64,000 nucleotides of DNA from CBDCWO01 sp965223405 (GCA_965223405.1 CBDCWO010000006.1:2294001-2358000); one strand, 5' to 3'. Shown: positions 25,693-34,336, counted from the stretch's first letter. Program-made: numbers and translations. Notes: a model not told the origin generated them from the sequence alone.

Positions 25693-26514
25693 TTAAATAG
25701 CCACATTATATTCTCTAAGTGCCTCATTTAGAGAAACTTTCTTGTCAGTACTTTCCTTGCGTTTTCCAATAATCAGCGCACAAGGTACCTGATAGTCCCC
25801 TGCTGAAAAAGATTTGGTATAAGATCCTGGTATAACTACTGATTTTGAAGGCACAAGCCCCCTGTAAGTGACCGGTGAGTCTCCCGTAACATCAATAATT
25901 CGGGTAGACTTTGTCAGAACTACATTCGCTCCCAACACCGCTTCAGATTCAATCCTAACACCTTCTACCAATATACAACGAGAACCAATAAAGCAATTAT
26001 CTTCAATAATGGTAGGTGCCGCCTGAGGTGGTTCCAGCACACCGCCAATTCCGACTCCGCCGCTCAGATGTACATGACGACCGATTTGGGCACAAGATCC
26101 CACCGTTGCCCAAGTATCTACCATCGTTCCTTTCCCAATATAGGATCCAATATTTACATAACTGGGCATTAAAATTGCTCCAGGTTCAATATAAGATCCA
26201 TATCTTGCAATGGCATGAGGTACGACTCGGACTCCCTTTTCAGCATATTGTGTTTTAAGAGGAATTTTATCATGAAATTCAAAAGGACCCACTTCGATGG
26301 TATTCATCTTACGAGTGGGAAAATAAAGGACCACCGCTTTCTTAATCCAAGCATTGATAATCCACTCTTTATCATTTCGTTGCGCTATACGGATTTCCCC
26401 TTTATCCAATCGATCTACTACTTCTTCAATTGCCATTATTGTTTGAGGATCTTGCAGAACCGAACGATCTTCCCAGGCATGATTAATAATTGACTCTAAT
26501 TCTGTTAGTACCAT
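25693..26514 (-). CDS. dapD: 2,3,4,5-tetrahydropyridine-2,6-dicarboxylate N-succinyltransferase
   Basis: A 273-residue left-handed beta-helix acyltransferase of the succinylase branch of lysine/diaminopimelate synthesis. Hexapeptide repeats run from about residue 95 to 230 (VNIGSYIGKGTMVDTWATVG, CAQIGRHVHLSGGVGIGGVL). ATG 26514 gives the expected start MVLTELESIINHAWEDR. A frame extension to 26553 would add 13 residues unlike the family and overlap the upstream gene further. The start overlaps the end of the PAP2-like gene by ten bases. No other dap genes are here. Confidence 0.94.
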   Translation of the reverse strand: MVLTELESIINHAWEDRSVLQDPQTIMAIEEVVDRLDKGEIRIAQRNDKEWIINAWIKKAVVLYFPTRKMNTIEVGPFEFHDKIPLKTQYAEKGVRVVPHAIARYGSYIEPGAILMPSYVNIGSYIGKGTMVDTWATVGSCAQIGRHVHLSGGVGIGGVLEPPQAAPTIIEDNCFIGSRCILVEGVRIESEAVLGANVVLTKSTRIIDVTGDSPVTYRGLVPSKSVVIPGSYTKSFSAGDYQVPCALIIGKRKESTDKKVSLNEALREYNVAI

Positions 26515-27140
26515 ATGAAATAAGCTAAAATTCCTGCGAATATACCAAAACAATATCCTAAATAGATTTCTGTTAAGGAATGACTTTTAAGAAATATGCG
26601 CAATGCGCCAACCAAACCTGATAATATAATCAAGATGAGAGCCATTTGAAAGAGGTATTCTTGTTTTAATACAACCACATCTTGTCCTTTGAAGACCATC
26701 AAGACAAAATAAACACAAGTCAAACCGAATCCGGCGGTATGCATACTTATTTTGATAAAAAGATTAAATACAAAGACTAGGAATATGGTGATTAAACAGC
26801 CTAAAAGATACGTATTAAAGTATATCGGTATATCCGTATTTTTTTGGATACTTAGATAATACCACAATAAAAAAGTACCCAATACAATAAGCGGTCCAAT
26901 TCGATCCTGTTTATCTTTTAGCTCAATATCCTTAATAAACCCTAATGTTTTCATCATTAAAGTAGCAATGCCTGGAATTAATATGGTCGTAATTGTAGTA
27001 TAAAAGAGTAATAAATAAGCTGAAGTGATCGAAGGGTAACCAAAGGCGTAAGGATTTAAAATCAACCAGAAAATCAATACGTATAAAGGCAGAAATAGCG
27101 GGTGGGTTATAAAGGAGAAAACCCTGGCAATAAAGACCAT
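26505..27140 (-). CDS. PAP2-like membrane phosphatase homologue (divergent)
   Basis: A 211-residue protein with about six transmembrane helices. The pattern KDKQDRIGP, then KISMHTAGFG, then LRIFLKSHSLTEIYLGYCFG follows the three PAP2 phosphatase motifs (KxxxxRP, PSGH, RxxxxxHxxxD). They are altered: SMH for SGH, and Glu where the last Asp is expected. Such proteins dephosphorylate undecaprenyl pyrophosphate or phosphatidate. Catalysis here is uncertain. It lies two bases after the OmpA gene and overlaps dapD. Confidence 0.65.
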   Translation of the reverse strand: MVFIARVFSFITHPLFLPLYVLIFWLILNPYAFGYPSITSAYLLLFYTTITTILIPGIATLMMKTLGFIKDIELKDKQDRIGPLIVLGTFLLWYYLSIQKNTDIPIYFNTYLLGCLITIFLVFVFNLFIKISMHTAGFGLTCVYFVLMVFKGQDVVVLKQEYLFQMALILIILSGLVGALRIFLKSHSLTEIYLGYCFGIFAGILAYFIWY

Positions 27141-27142
27141 TC

Positions 27143-28774
27143 TTATTGTGTATCGTTTTCGACAATAATTATTTCTACTCTACGGTTGGCCTGTTTCTCA
27201 TCTTCATTTTTGTTTTGGTTTAATGGCTTTTGGGCTCCCCAACCTCTAATCCGGATACGTCTAGGCTCTATACCCTGATCGGTCAAATATTCTTTAATTG
27301 CAAGAGCTCTTTGTTCTGATAATTGAAGAAGAGCACTTTCATCTCCTACGTTATCGGTATGTCCATCAATTCTTATTTTTAACAACGGATTTTTACTCAT
27401 TATTTTGACCAATCTATTTAACTCAGGATAGGATTTTGAAAGGACTATAGGTTTAGATTTAACAAAATAAATTTTATCTAATGCAATTTTTTTCTCTTCA
27501 TGAATAGGGTCAAGAAAAAATTCCAGAAAAAATATGGAATCAGTGGTTTGAGAATATTCTTGAGGGTTAATCACCAAACTGCTGGACTGATACCCGGTTT
27601 TTTCCGGATGGAAAACAATGGTAGAGTGAGTTTTGACTTTTAATTCAAAATAGCCGCTATTTGTCCGGTAGAACAGATTTTTCCGATCTGTACCGGTGAA
27701 ATAGTAATTAAGATTTGCAGCGATAGGCTGTTGAGTAGATCGATCTTTGATAACTCCTCGAAATTGCAGAGCAACTGGCTTATCTTTATCTGGTGAAAGA
27801 TTTACTCTGAATATATCACTGGATCCATCTCGATTAGAAGTGAAATAGAATTCATCATTTAATTCATCATAATAAGGGTGTGATTCGTCCGCATCAGTAT
27901 TTATAGGTGAAAACATCTTCCTGGGTTTGGTCCACTTATCCCAATGAACATCAATTCGTCTGGACACATAAATATCCATCTGGCCTGAACCATCCCGGTC
28001 AGATGCAAAAAACAACCTTTTCTTATCTCTGGCAAGAAAAGGACTAATTTCCTGATAAGATGAATTGAGACGCATCGATAAGGGTACCGGAGAACTCCAG
28101 ACTTCATTTTTTACTTTGTAGGAAATATATAAATCATGCCCTCCTTGAGAATCTTTTCTTTTCAGTGAGAGGATTACGACATCTCCGTCATGACTCATAC
28201 ATGCACTTACGTCTGATGAATAGGTGAAAAAATCATAAATATATATTGGCTCGGGAAATGAATAATTCAAAGAAGACTCTACTTTAACTTTTGAAAAACC
28301 ATGGTATAAACTTCCGTCTTTACCAAATTGATTAATCACCAATAGGTCATCGTTCAGGTCTGAAAGACCACATATACTATTGGGTAAGGCATTGTTTAAT
28401 GGAAAACCAGGGTGTTCCACCAAATCAAACAAATGATCTTCACTTTTGGCAACCCAAATGTCTTGATTAAAACCAGATTGTGCCGGATGATCGATACGTT
28501 TTTCAGCTATTTGAGAATAAATATCTTTTAGAAGGGCAAAATATTCTTCATTAGTTAAAGTACTTGAAACGTCATGATCATAATTGATCAGTGTTTTATT
28601 AAAATTATCAGCCCCTACCCTCGTAAAATAAAGAGTCGAACCGTCTTTCGAAACCACCGGTGCTATTTCATCAAGATGAGTATTTATCTCATCGTTCAGC
28701 TTTTCCAAAACATATTGCCCGGTCGCTGCAAAAGACAATAGAATACCTAAACAACACCCAATAATCCTCGTCAT
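27143..28774 (-). CDS. OmpA-family protein with PD40 beta-propeller repeats
   Basis: A 543-residue exported protein. The preferred start ATG 28774 gives signal peptide MTRIIGCCLGILLSFAATGQ; the frame opens at 28792, but a -7 element lies directly before that. Residues about 25-320 carry PD40/WD40-like strands (IAPVVSKDGSTLYFTR, DKKRLFFASDRDGSGQMDIY, DEFYFTSNRDGSSDIFRV), probably a beta-propeller. A short carboxypeptidase-like strand domain follows, then an OmpA C-terminal peptidoglycan-binding domain (about 430-540; IRIDGHTDNVGDE, LSEQRALAIKEYL, NRRVEIII). It resembles envelope proteins of gliding and secretion systems. No such partner genes are adjacent. Confidence 0.9.
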   Translation of the reverse strand: MTRIIGCCLGILLSFAATGQYVLEKLNDEINTHLDEIAPVVSKDGSTLYFTRVGADNFNKTLINYDHDVSSTLTNEEYFALLKDIYSQIAEKRIDHPAQSGFNQDIWVAKSEDHLFDLVEHPGFPLNNALPNSICGLSDLNDDLLVINQFGKDGSLYHGFSKVKVESSLNYSFPEPIYIYDFFTYSSDVSACMSHDGDVVILSLKRKDSQGGHDLYISYKVKNEVWSSPVPLSMRLNSSYQEISPFLARDKKRLFFASDRDGSGQMDIYVSRRIDVHWDKWTKPRKMFSPINTDADESHPYYDELNDEFYFTSNRDGSSDIFRVNLSPDKDKPVALQFRGVIKDRSTQQPIAANLNYYFTGTDRKNLFYRTNSGYFELKVKTHSTIVFHPEKTGYQSSSLVINPQEYSQTTDSIFFLEFFLDPIHEEKKIALDKIYFVKSKPIVLSKSYPELNRLVKIMSKNPLLKIRIDGHTDNVGDESALLQLSEQRALAIKEYLTDQGIEPRRIRIRGWGAQKPLNQNKNEDEKQANRRVEIIIVENDTQ

Positions 28775-28793
28775 AATATTTATAATAATCATA

Positions 28794-28801
28794 CAAAAAT
28801 A
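28794..28801 (-). promoter_or_regulatory. -7 promoter element of the OmpA/PAP2/dapD/M1 run
   Basis: TATTTTTG on the minus strand, a perfect TAnnTTTG match. Transcription would start near 28788, which rules against the upstream ATG at 28792 and supports ATG 28774. Confidence 0.5.
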
Positions 28802-28950
28802 GAAAATATGTCTAATAACACATTAAATATTTATTTAATCTATAACGAAAGTCTTTTTTGCAAATTGTTAAATAAATTAAGTAACTAAGTAAAACAGGAA
28901 CCGACAAAGATACGTTTTGGTTGTATATATTTACCGCTGTTTTCACAATA

Positions 28951-29529
28951 ATGAAAGGGTATATCATCATAATAGTATTTCTGGCAATTAGTATTTCAAA
29001 TGCTAATGGACAATTATATTACCCACCAGGCTCCAGTACAGCTGGACAAGATACCCTGTATGTTTTGAACCTGGAAGGCGTATCGGTCACTGCTCCACGC
29101 TTCTTTAAGGATAGAAAAGAATATATATTGTATTTAAGATATAGAAGGTATGCTTTGAAGGTGTATCCCTATGCTGTAAAAGCCATTCAACTCTATCATC
29201 AAATAGAAGAAGAGACAAGTGGGATGAAAAGGAGGAAAAAGAGAAAAAAAATTAAGGAATTACATCGTCAGATGAAAGAAGAATTTATGGATCCACTAAA
29301 AAAGTTGAGTAAAACGCAAGGTAAGATATTGATAAAGATGATTGAAAAAGAATTGGATATTCCTATTTACTATTTAATTAAAGACTTGCGAGGAGGGGCT
29401 ACAGCAGCTTTATGGAACAACATAGGCAAATTAAATGGATACAAATTGAAAAAGATATATACCGTTGGTGAAGATCCTATTCTGGATATGGTATTGAAAG
29501 ATTATAATTTATCTTACAAGCCAAAATAA
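28951..29529 (+). CDS. DUF4294 family protein, exported
   Basis: A 192-residue protein starting at ATG 28951 with signal peptide MKGYIIIIVFLAISISNANG; a TTG ten codons upstream (28921) is less likely. The mature part begins with a short beta segment (LYVLNLEGVSVTAPRFFKDR) and then a very basic helical region (YILYLRYRRYALKVYPYAVK, GMKRRKKRKKIKELHRQMK). This layout matches DUF4294, a Bacteroidota family without known function. It is followed after three bases by mvaD, so the two are probably cotranscribed. Confidence 0.85.
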   Translation: MKGYIIIIVFLAISISNANGQLYYPPGSSTAGQDTLYVLNLEGVSVTAPRFFKDRKEYILYLRYRRYALKVYPYAVKAIQLYHQIEEETSGMKRRKKRKKIKELHRQMKEEFMDPLKKLSKTQGKILIKMIEKELDIPIYYLIKDLRGGATAALWNNIGKLNGYKLKKIYTVGEDPILDMVLKDYNLSYKPK

Positions 29530-29532
29530 TAC

Positions 29533-30567
29533 GTGGAATCATATACTACAAAATGGCGCAGTCCTTCTAACATTGCTTTAGTAAAATATTGGGGTAAAAA
29601 AGAAAACCAAATACCTCAAAATCCATCAATATCATTTACCTTAAGTCAGGCATATACGGAAACTCGAGTTACCTTTTCAAATGCGGAAAGATTTGGTTTT
29701 GATTTTTTATTCGAAGGAAAAAAGGCGAAGAAATTTATGGCCAAACTGAACAACTATTTTGCCTGTCTTCTTCAAGAAATGCCATATTTGAATCAATATT
29801 TTTTACAGGTTGATTCAAAAAACTCTTTTCCTCATTCTACCGGAATTGCATCCTCTGCTTCTGCAATGAGTGCACTTGCTTTATGTCTGGTAGATTTCGA
29901 AAGAAAAGTTGATAGCGATGGTAGGACGGAGGATTTCTACCAAAGAGCATCTACAATAAGTCGGCTAGGATCTGGAAGTGCTTGTCGATCAGTTTATCCT
30001 AAAATTTCCATTTGGGGTAAATATTCAGGTTTGGTAAATTCAACGGATTTATATGCTTCAGCAATTACGGATTCTACCCACCACAACTTTCTGAAATACC
30101 AGGATACCATATTAATTATCAGCACTGAACCCAAGGAAGTTAGTAGTACCTTAGGTCATGGATTGATGAAAAACAATCCATATGCGATAAACAGGTTTAG
30201 GCAAGCTGAAAAGAACACTTCTGAATTGTTAGATGCTCTTTACACCGGAGATCTTCAAAAATTTGGTATTCTGGTAGAAGAAGAGGCGCTTTCATTACAT
30301 GCACTAATGATGTGCTCTCAACCTGGGTTTATATTAATGAAACCCAATACTTTGAAAGCTATTTCGGCGATCAAAACCTTTCGGGAGGAATCAAAATTAC
30401 CGGTTTGCTTTACACTGGATGCCGGCCCTAACATTCATCTTTTATACCCGGATAATATAAAGAAGCAAGTAGCAGATTTTATTAACCTTGAGCTAAAACA
30501 ATACTGTAAAAATGGAAAAATACTCTATGATTATGTCGGGGATGGTCCTCAGAAATTGGCTTCCTAA
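29533..30567 (+). CDS. mvaD: Diphosphomevalonate decarboxylase
   Basis: A 344-residue GHMP-family enzyme that makes isopentenyl diphosphate from mevalonate diphosphate. The start (GTG) gives MESYTTKWRSPSNIALVKYW, the classical SNIALVKYWGK substrate block. The ATP loop is STGIASSASAMSALALCL, and SRLGSGSACRSVYPKISIWG and FTLDAGPNIHLLYP are further signatures. It shows that the organism uses the mevalonate route for isoprenoids. No other mevalonate genes are in the window. The 3' end overlaps the rhodanese gene. Confidence 0.94.
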   Translation: MESYTTKWRSPSNIALVKYWGKKENQIPQNPSISFTLSQAYTETRVTFSNAERFGFDFLFEGKKAKKFMAKLNNYFACLLQEMPYLNQYFLQVDSKNSFPHSTGIASSASAMSALALCLVDFERKVDSDGRTEDFYQRASTISRLGSGSACRSVYPKISIWGKYSGLVNSTDLYASAITDSTHHNFLKYQDTILIISTEPKEVSSTLGHGLMKNNPYAINRFRQAEKNTSELLDALYTGDLQKFGILVEEEALSLHALMMCSQPGFILMKPNTLKAISAIKTFREESKLPVCFTLDAGPNIHLLYPDNIKKQVADFINLELKQYCKNGKILYDYVGDGPQKLAS

Positions 30568-31087
30568 AGTAATAGGATTCATTTTATTGGGGTTATTAAT
30601 TATTCCACATCCTGGGATCAGTCAGATTCCACAACAAAAACTGTGTAAAAATCCAGATTTTGAAAAGGAAATACGGTCCTATCTAAGCTTTACAGTCCCA
30701 ATAATAGGAGTTAGTGAATTGAAAAGTGATCTGCAGAATACTATCGTATTGGATGCCAGAGAACAAATAGAATATAATACTAGCCATATTCCTGGAGCAT
30801 TATATATAGGGTATGACAAATTTAATCCGGAAGCGCTTCAAGGTATCAATAAAAATGAAAAAATTGTGATTTACTGTTCTATTGGATATCGCAGTGAAAA
30901 AATTGCTGAAAAACTAAAAAAAATGGGGTATAACCAAGTATTTAATTTATTTGGTAGCATATTTGAATGGGCAAACCAGGACTATCCTCTAGTAGACAGT
31001 GATGAAAAAACCACTTTCACCATACATACTTATAATCGGAAATGGAGCAAATGGGTAGATAATGAAAACCTCAAGAAAAAATGGTAA
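30542..31087 (+). CDS. Rhodanese-like domain protein, exported
   Basis: About 181 residues. ATG 30542, one of several in-frame starts from 30512 onwards, gives MVLRNWLPKVIGFILLGLL, a plausible signal peptide or anchor, and overlaps mvaD by 26 bases. The rhodanese domain spans about residues 45-150: IVLDAREQIEYNTSHIPGAL, then the active-site loop VIYCSIGYRSEKIAEKLKK with the catalytic Cys, then YNQVFNLFGSIFEWAN. Such domains transfer sulfane sulfur or act as redox sensors. The envelope location suggests periplasmic sulfur or redox work, but no partner is visible. Confidence 0.85.
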   Translation: MVLRNWLPKVIGFILLGLLIIPHPGISQIPQQKLCKNPDFEKEIRSYLSFTVPIIGVSELKSDLQNTIVLDAREQIEYNTSHIPGALYIGYDKFNPEALQGINKNEKIVIYCSIGYRSEKIAEKLKKMGYNQVFNLFGSIFEWANQDYPLVDSDEKTTFTIHTYNRKWSKWVDNENLKKKW

Positions 31088-31100
31088 GATGTTCTGAAAA

Positions 31101-31427
31101 TTACATCATTTCTTCAGGATGCCAAAATAACTTATTAAAATCTTGCACTCGGTGATTTTTGATTATAATTCCTTCTGATATTAACAGCTCTTCCATAATA
31201 GTAGGTGTTGCAAAGTGATTTCTACCAGTCAGTTCTCCTCGGTGGTTTACTACACGGTGTGCAGGTAAACCATCTGCTATTTCGGAAGACTGAAATAAAG
31301 CCCAACCCACCATTCTAGCCGAACCTAAAGCCAGGAAATCAGCGATAGCACCATAGGTGGTTACTCTACCGAAAGGAATATTTCGAGTTACTTCATAGAC
31401 TTGATCAAAATAATGTTTACTTTTCAC
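31101..31427 (-). CDS. Alkyltransferase-like protein (MGMT DNA-binding domain, no catalytic Cys)
   Basis: A 108-residue protein consisting only of the winged-helix DNA-binding domain of O6-alkylguanine transferases. VTRNIPFGRVTTYGAIADFL and SARMVGWALFQS are the HTH and Arg-finger segments. The active-site motif PCHRV reads PAHRVV, so the acceptor Cys is Ala and alkyl transfer is impossible. Members of this ATL group flip alkylated bases and hand the lesion to nucleotide excision repair; there the position is often Trp or Ala. It converges with the rhodanese gene 13 bases away. Confidence 0.88.
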   Translation of the reverse strand: MKSKHYFDQVYEVTRNIPFGRVTTYGAIADFLALGSARMVGWALFQSSEIADGLPAHRVVNHRGELTGRNHFATPTIMEELLISEGIIIKNHRVQDFNKLFWHPEEMM

Positions 31428-31487
31428 TTTTCGACAGCAAGCTTTGTTAAGAGATCCACTGAAAATAGATAAGTCAAATTAAAGTAA

Positions 31488-31997
31488 ATGAAAAAACTGA
31501 AAATCATTGCACACAAAATTACAAATTTAACAGATGCTAGATATTTTGCAGCCAAGGGTGTCGATTGGATGGGATTCCTTATTCACGAAAAAGAACAATT
31601 GGCCTCAATAAAGCAAATAATGCAATGGATTGAAGGACCACAAATATTGGTACAATACCAAGATAAGGCTCTCTTTGATGACTGGTGGCTCGAATACATA
31701 GACGGTATCTGGACAAATGATATGACGAGTATTCTGGCTGGGAAAATATGCTTCTCAAGTGAAGTATCTCTAAATCCTGATTATTTAATAATTGATGCTC
31801 CAGAAAATCTACACTCATATTCTGGAATCCGAATATTAAATCTCGATTTGCCGGATATAGATTATGTGCAAAAGATAATAAATCATGACCTGGATGGTGT
31901 GATTTTATCAGGTACTCCTGAAGAAAAGACCGGATACAAATCCTATGATTCTTACGATCAAATTTTTGACTACTTGGAACAGTTAAATCTAATTTAG
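31488..31997 (+). CDS. TrpF-like beta/alpha-barrel protein, catalytically degenerate
   Basis: A 169-residue protein. Its start (KLKIIAHKITNLTDARYFAA, then KGVDWMGFL) aligns by eye with the front of phosphoribosylanthranilate isomerase (KICGITNLEDALAA...GADALGFVF), and the end (GVILSGTPEEKTGYKSYDSY) resembles its phosphate-binding SSGVE/PGxKD tail. The catalytic Cys of KICGIT is replaced (IAHKIT), and the protein is about 30 residues shorter than TrpF. No trp genes are near. I infer a repurposed or degenerate TrpF relative; the real function is unknown. It overlaps the convergent yqeY-like gene by nine bases. Confidence 0.6.
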   Translation: MKKLKIIAHKITNLTDARYFAAKGVDWMGFLIHEKEQLASIKQIMQWIEGPQILVQYQDKALFDDWWLEYIDGIWTNDMTSILAGKICFSSEVSLNPDYLIIDAPENLHSYSGIRILNLDLPDIDYVQKIINHDLDGVILSGTPEEKTGYKSYDSYDQIFDYLEQLNLI

Positions 31998-32438
31998 TAG
32001 TGATTTAACGGTTTGAGCAATTAGTTTCCCATCGGCTTTACCACCAATTTTTTCACGCGCTAAACCCATCACACGCCCCATATCCTTCATTGAGGAGGCA
32101 CCAGTGGATGAAACAATCTCACCAATGATAGACTCAAGTTCTTCCTGAGATAATTGTTTCGGCAAAAACGTTTGTATAACCTCAATCTCTTCTTTTTCCT
32201 TACTGGCCAGATCGGCACGACTTTGTTCTTCATAAATGGCAAGTGAATCTTTTCGTTGTTTGATCATTTTTTGAAGAATCTTGATCTCTTCCTGCTCATT
32301 AAACTCCTTATTTTTTTGTCCACTCGTTTTAAATAAAAGGATTTCAGATTTGATTGCACGCAGAGCCCTTAAAGCCCCTTGGTTTTTTTCTTTCATTGCC
32401 GTTTTCAATGCATTGTTTACTTTACTCTCAAGACTCAT
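31989..32438 (-). CDS. GatB/YqeY domain protein
   Basis: A 149-residue stand-alone YqeY protein. The N-terminal helical part (LKTAMKEKNQGALRALRAIK) and the GatB-tail-like C-terminal part (SMKDMGRVMGLAREKIGGKA) are characteristic. The domain is the tRNA-contacting tail of the GatB amidotransferase subunit, and free-standing YqeY is linked to tRNA-dependent processes without a firm activity. It lies two bases after rsmA and may be cotranscribed with it. Confidence 0.92.
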   Translation of the reverse strand: MSLESKVNNALKTAMKEKNQGALRALRAIKSEILLFKTSGQKNKEFNEQEEIKILQKMIKQRKDSLAIYEEQSRADLASKEKEEIEVIQTFLPKQLSQEELESIIGEIVSSTGASSMKDMGRVMGLAREKIGGKADGKLIAQTVKSLLN

Positions 32439-32440
32439 GG

Positions 32441-33208
32441 TTAATTATGTTTTAGTGACAAATCAGTAATAGTATAAAAATCATACAATGATAATCGTTC
32501 CGGTCTTTCTTTAAAAATCAAGTCCTGTTCCAGTATTTCAGGAGGAAAAAGTCCTTTAAGGCTATTTTTTAACATTTTCCGACGCATTCCAAAGGATTGT
32601 TTGACAATACTCTTAAAACGGGGATGACTGTGCAAAATGTAAGGGTCTTCTTTTATTTGTAAATGTATAACCGCCGACTCTACCTTCGGCATTGGATTAA
32701 AATTCTGCTTACTCACTTCAAATAACAATTTACAATCATACTTTGCTTGAGTTAAAACAGATATAATGCCATAATCTTTGCTGCCAGGATCGGCGCAGAT
32801 TCTTTTGGCCATTTCACGTTGAAACATTCCAACCATTTCAACGATTAGAGGATAATTATCTATAATTTTAAATATTATTTGGGAAGATATATTATAAGGA
32901 AAGTTACCAATAATTGCAGCTTTGGAAGTTGGAATTAACTTGTTCAAATCGATCAGGAGAATATCTCCATGAACGACTGTACAATTGATAAAGGTAGAGG
33001 ATATGCGAGGGATCAGCCTTTCATCCTTTTCAATTAGTATTAACTTTCGATTTTTCAGTGAAACTAAATGATCGGTTAGAGCCCCCTGGCCAGGTCCCAC
33101 TTCAATCAAATAAGGGCATAAAGCAGGGTCATGCAATGACAAGACTATTTTTTTTGCGATTTCCGCATTAATTAAGAAATGTTGTCCCAATTTCTTTTTC
33201 GCCTTCAC
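32441..33208 (-). CDS. rsmA: 16S rRNA dimethyladenosine transferase
   Basis: A 255-residue SAM-dependent methyltransferase (KsgA) that dimethylates two adjacent adenosines in the 3' terminal helix of 16S rRNA. Signatures: KKLGQHFLINAEIAKKIV at the start, the SAM loop LIEVGPGQGALTDHLV, and the target-base motif GNFPYNISSQIIFKI (NxPY). MFQREMAKRI and MRRKMLKNSLKGLFP complete the family set. Its promoter region is a palindrome shared with the divergent pdxA. yqeY-like follows directly. Confidence 0.96.
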   Translation of the reverse strand: MKAKKKLGQHFLINAEIAKKIVLSLHDPALCPYLIEVGPGQGALTDHLVSLKNRKLILIEKDERLIPRISSTFINCTVVHGDILLIDLNKLIPTSKAAIIGNFPYNISSQIIFKIIDNYPLIVEMVGMFQREMAKRICADPGSKDYGIISVLTQAKYDCKLLFEVSKQNFNPMPKVESAVIHLQIKEDPYILHSHPRFKSIVKQSFGMRRKMLKNSLKGLFPPEILEQDLIFKERPERLSLYDFYTITDLSLKHN

Positions 33209-33223
33209 CTGTTTATAATTTGG

Positions 33224-33243
33224 TATCTTCGTGCGCGAAGATA
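33224..33243. promoter_or_regulatory. Palindromic divergent promoter between rsmA and pdxA
   Basis: TATCTTCG-TGCG-CGAAGATA is a perfect inverted repeat with 8-bp arms and a 4-base loop. Each arm reads TATCTTCG, a one-mismatch TAnnTTTG -7 element, on its own strand. One arm can therefore serve pdxA (ATG 33272) and the other rsmA (ATG 33208, 28 bases away). It could alternatively be an operator or a leader hairpin. Confidence 0.5.
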
Positions 33244-33271
33244 AAACGAGTAATGAAAAAATTTGCCTATC

Positions 33272-34336
33272 ATGAAACTTATTAAAGTAGGTATAACCAT
33301 AGGTGACATTAATGGTATCGGCCTCGAAGTAATATTAAAGACACTAGCTCATCCCCGAATTTTTGAAACCATGATACCTGTTATTTATGGTTCTTCCAAA
33401 GTAGTTTCTTATCATAAAAATGTAGTCAATCTAAAAGATATACCAACTACCAATTATCGCAATGCAGAATCCTTATCGAATGGAAAAGTCAATATCATTA
33501 ATTGTTGGAATGAAAATGTAAACATTCAATTGGGAGTTCCTACTGAGGAAAGTGGAAAATATGCTTACATAGCAATAGATCATGCGGTTAACGATCTAAA
33601 AAAAGGATATATAGATGTTTTGGTTACGGCACCAATTCATAAACAAGCTATGCACATGGCTCAATTTCCATATAAGGGTCATACGGATTATTTAACCAAG
33701 CAGTTTGATGCGAAAAGTAGCTTAATGATGATGGTTGATGCTGATTTTCGAGTTGCTGTTGTCACTGATCATGTAGCCTTAAAAGAAGTGCCTGCTTTGA
33801 TCACCAAAGATCTTTTAAGACAAAAGTTGCAATTATTGATTTCTACTTTACAAGGAGATTTTGGAATTACCAAACCTAGTATAGCTGTCATGGGCTTAAA
33901 TCCTCATGCCAGCGATGGTAGTATTATGGGAGATGAAGAAGAGAATGTAATTAATCCTGTACTGATGGAAATGAAAAAGGAGGGTTTCTTGGTATCAGGA
34001 CCCCATCCTGCAGATGGCTTTTTCGGATCCCTAAGAGGTAAGAAGTATGATGCTGTTTTGGCAATGTATCATGATCAGGGATTAATACCTTTTAAAACTA
34101 TGGCATTCCATAATGGAGTAAACTATAGCGCCGGATTACCAATTGTTAGAACCTCTCCTGATCATGGAACCGGGTATGATTTAGTAGGGAAGAATCAGGC
34201 AGATGCCTCCTCTTTTAGAAATGCAGTTTTTTTAGCAATTGACATTTTCAAAAACAGAAAAGTAGAAAAAGACCTTAAAAAGAATGCAATGAGTAAAAAG
34301 CCAAAGCTATCAGAGGTAGATGAATCCGAAAATTAA
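33272..34336 (+). CDS. pdxA: 4-hydroxythreonine-4-phosphate dehydrogenase
   Basis: A 354-residue metal- and NAD-dependent enzyme of pyridoxal-phosphate synthesis by the DXP-dependent route. MKLIKVGITIGDINGIGLEV starts the protein at ATG 33272; a TTG at 33263 is possible. Diagnostic blocks are VTAPIHKQAM, FPYKGHTDYLTKQF (metal His), GLNPHASDGSIMGDEE, AMYHDQGLIPFKTM and SPDHGTGYDLVGKNQADASS. It is a single gene; the rest of the pathway is outside the window. Confidence 0.95.
   Translation: MKLIKVGITIGDINGIGLEVILKTLAHPRIFETMIPVIYGSSKVVSYHKNVVNLKDIPTTNYRNAESLSNGKVNIINCWNENVNIQLGVPTEESGKYAYIAIDHAVNDLKKGYIDVLVTAPIHKQAMHMAQFPYKGHTDYLTKQFDAKSSLMMMVDADFRVAVVTDHVALKEVPALITKDLLRQKLQLLISTLQGDFGITKPSIAVMGLNPHASDGSIMGDEEENVINPVLMEMKKEGFLVSGPHPADGFFGSLRGKKYDAVLAMYHDQGLIPFKTMAFHNGVNYSAGLPIVRTSPDHGTGYDLVGKNQADASSFRNAVFLAIDIFKNRKVEKDLKKNAMSKKPKLSEVDESEN

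Noticed and set aside
32812..32825. TTTCACGTTGAAAC, resembling a parS site, in rsmA
   Set aside because: It has one extra base at the centre compared with the ParB consensus, so the half-sites are out of register.
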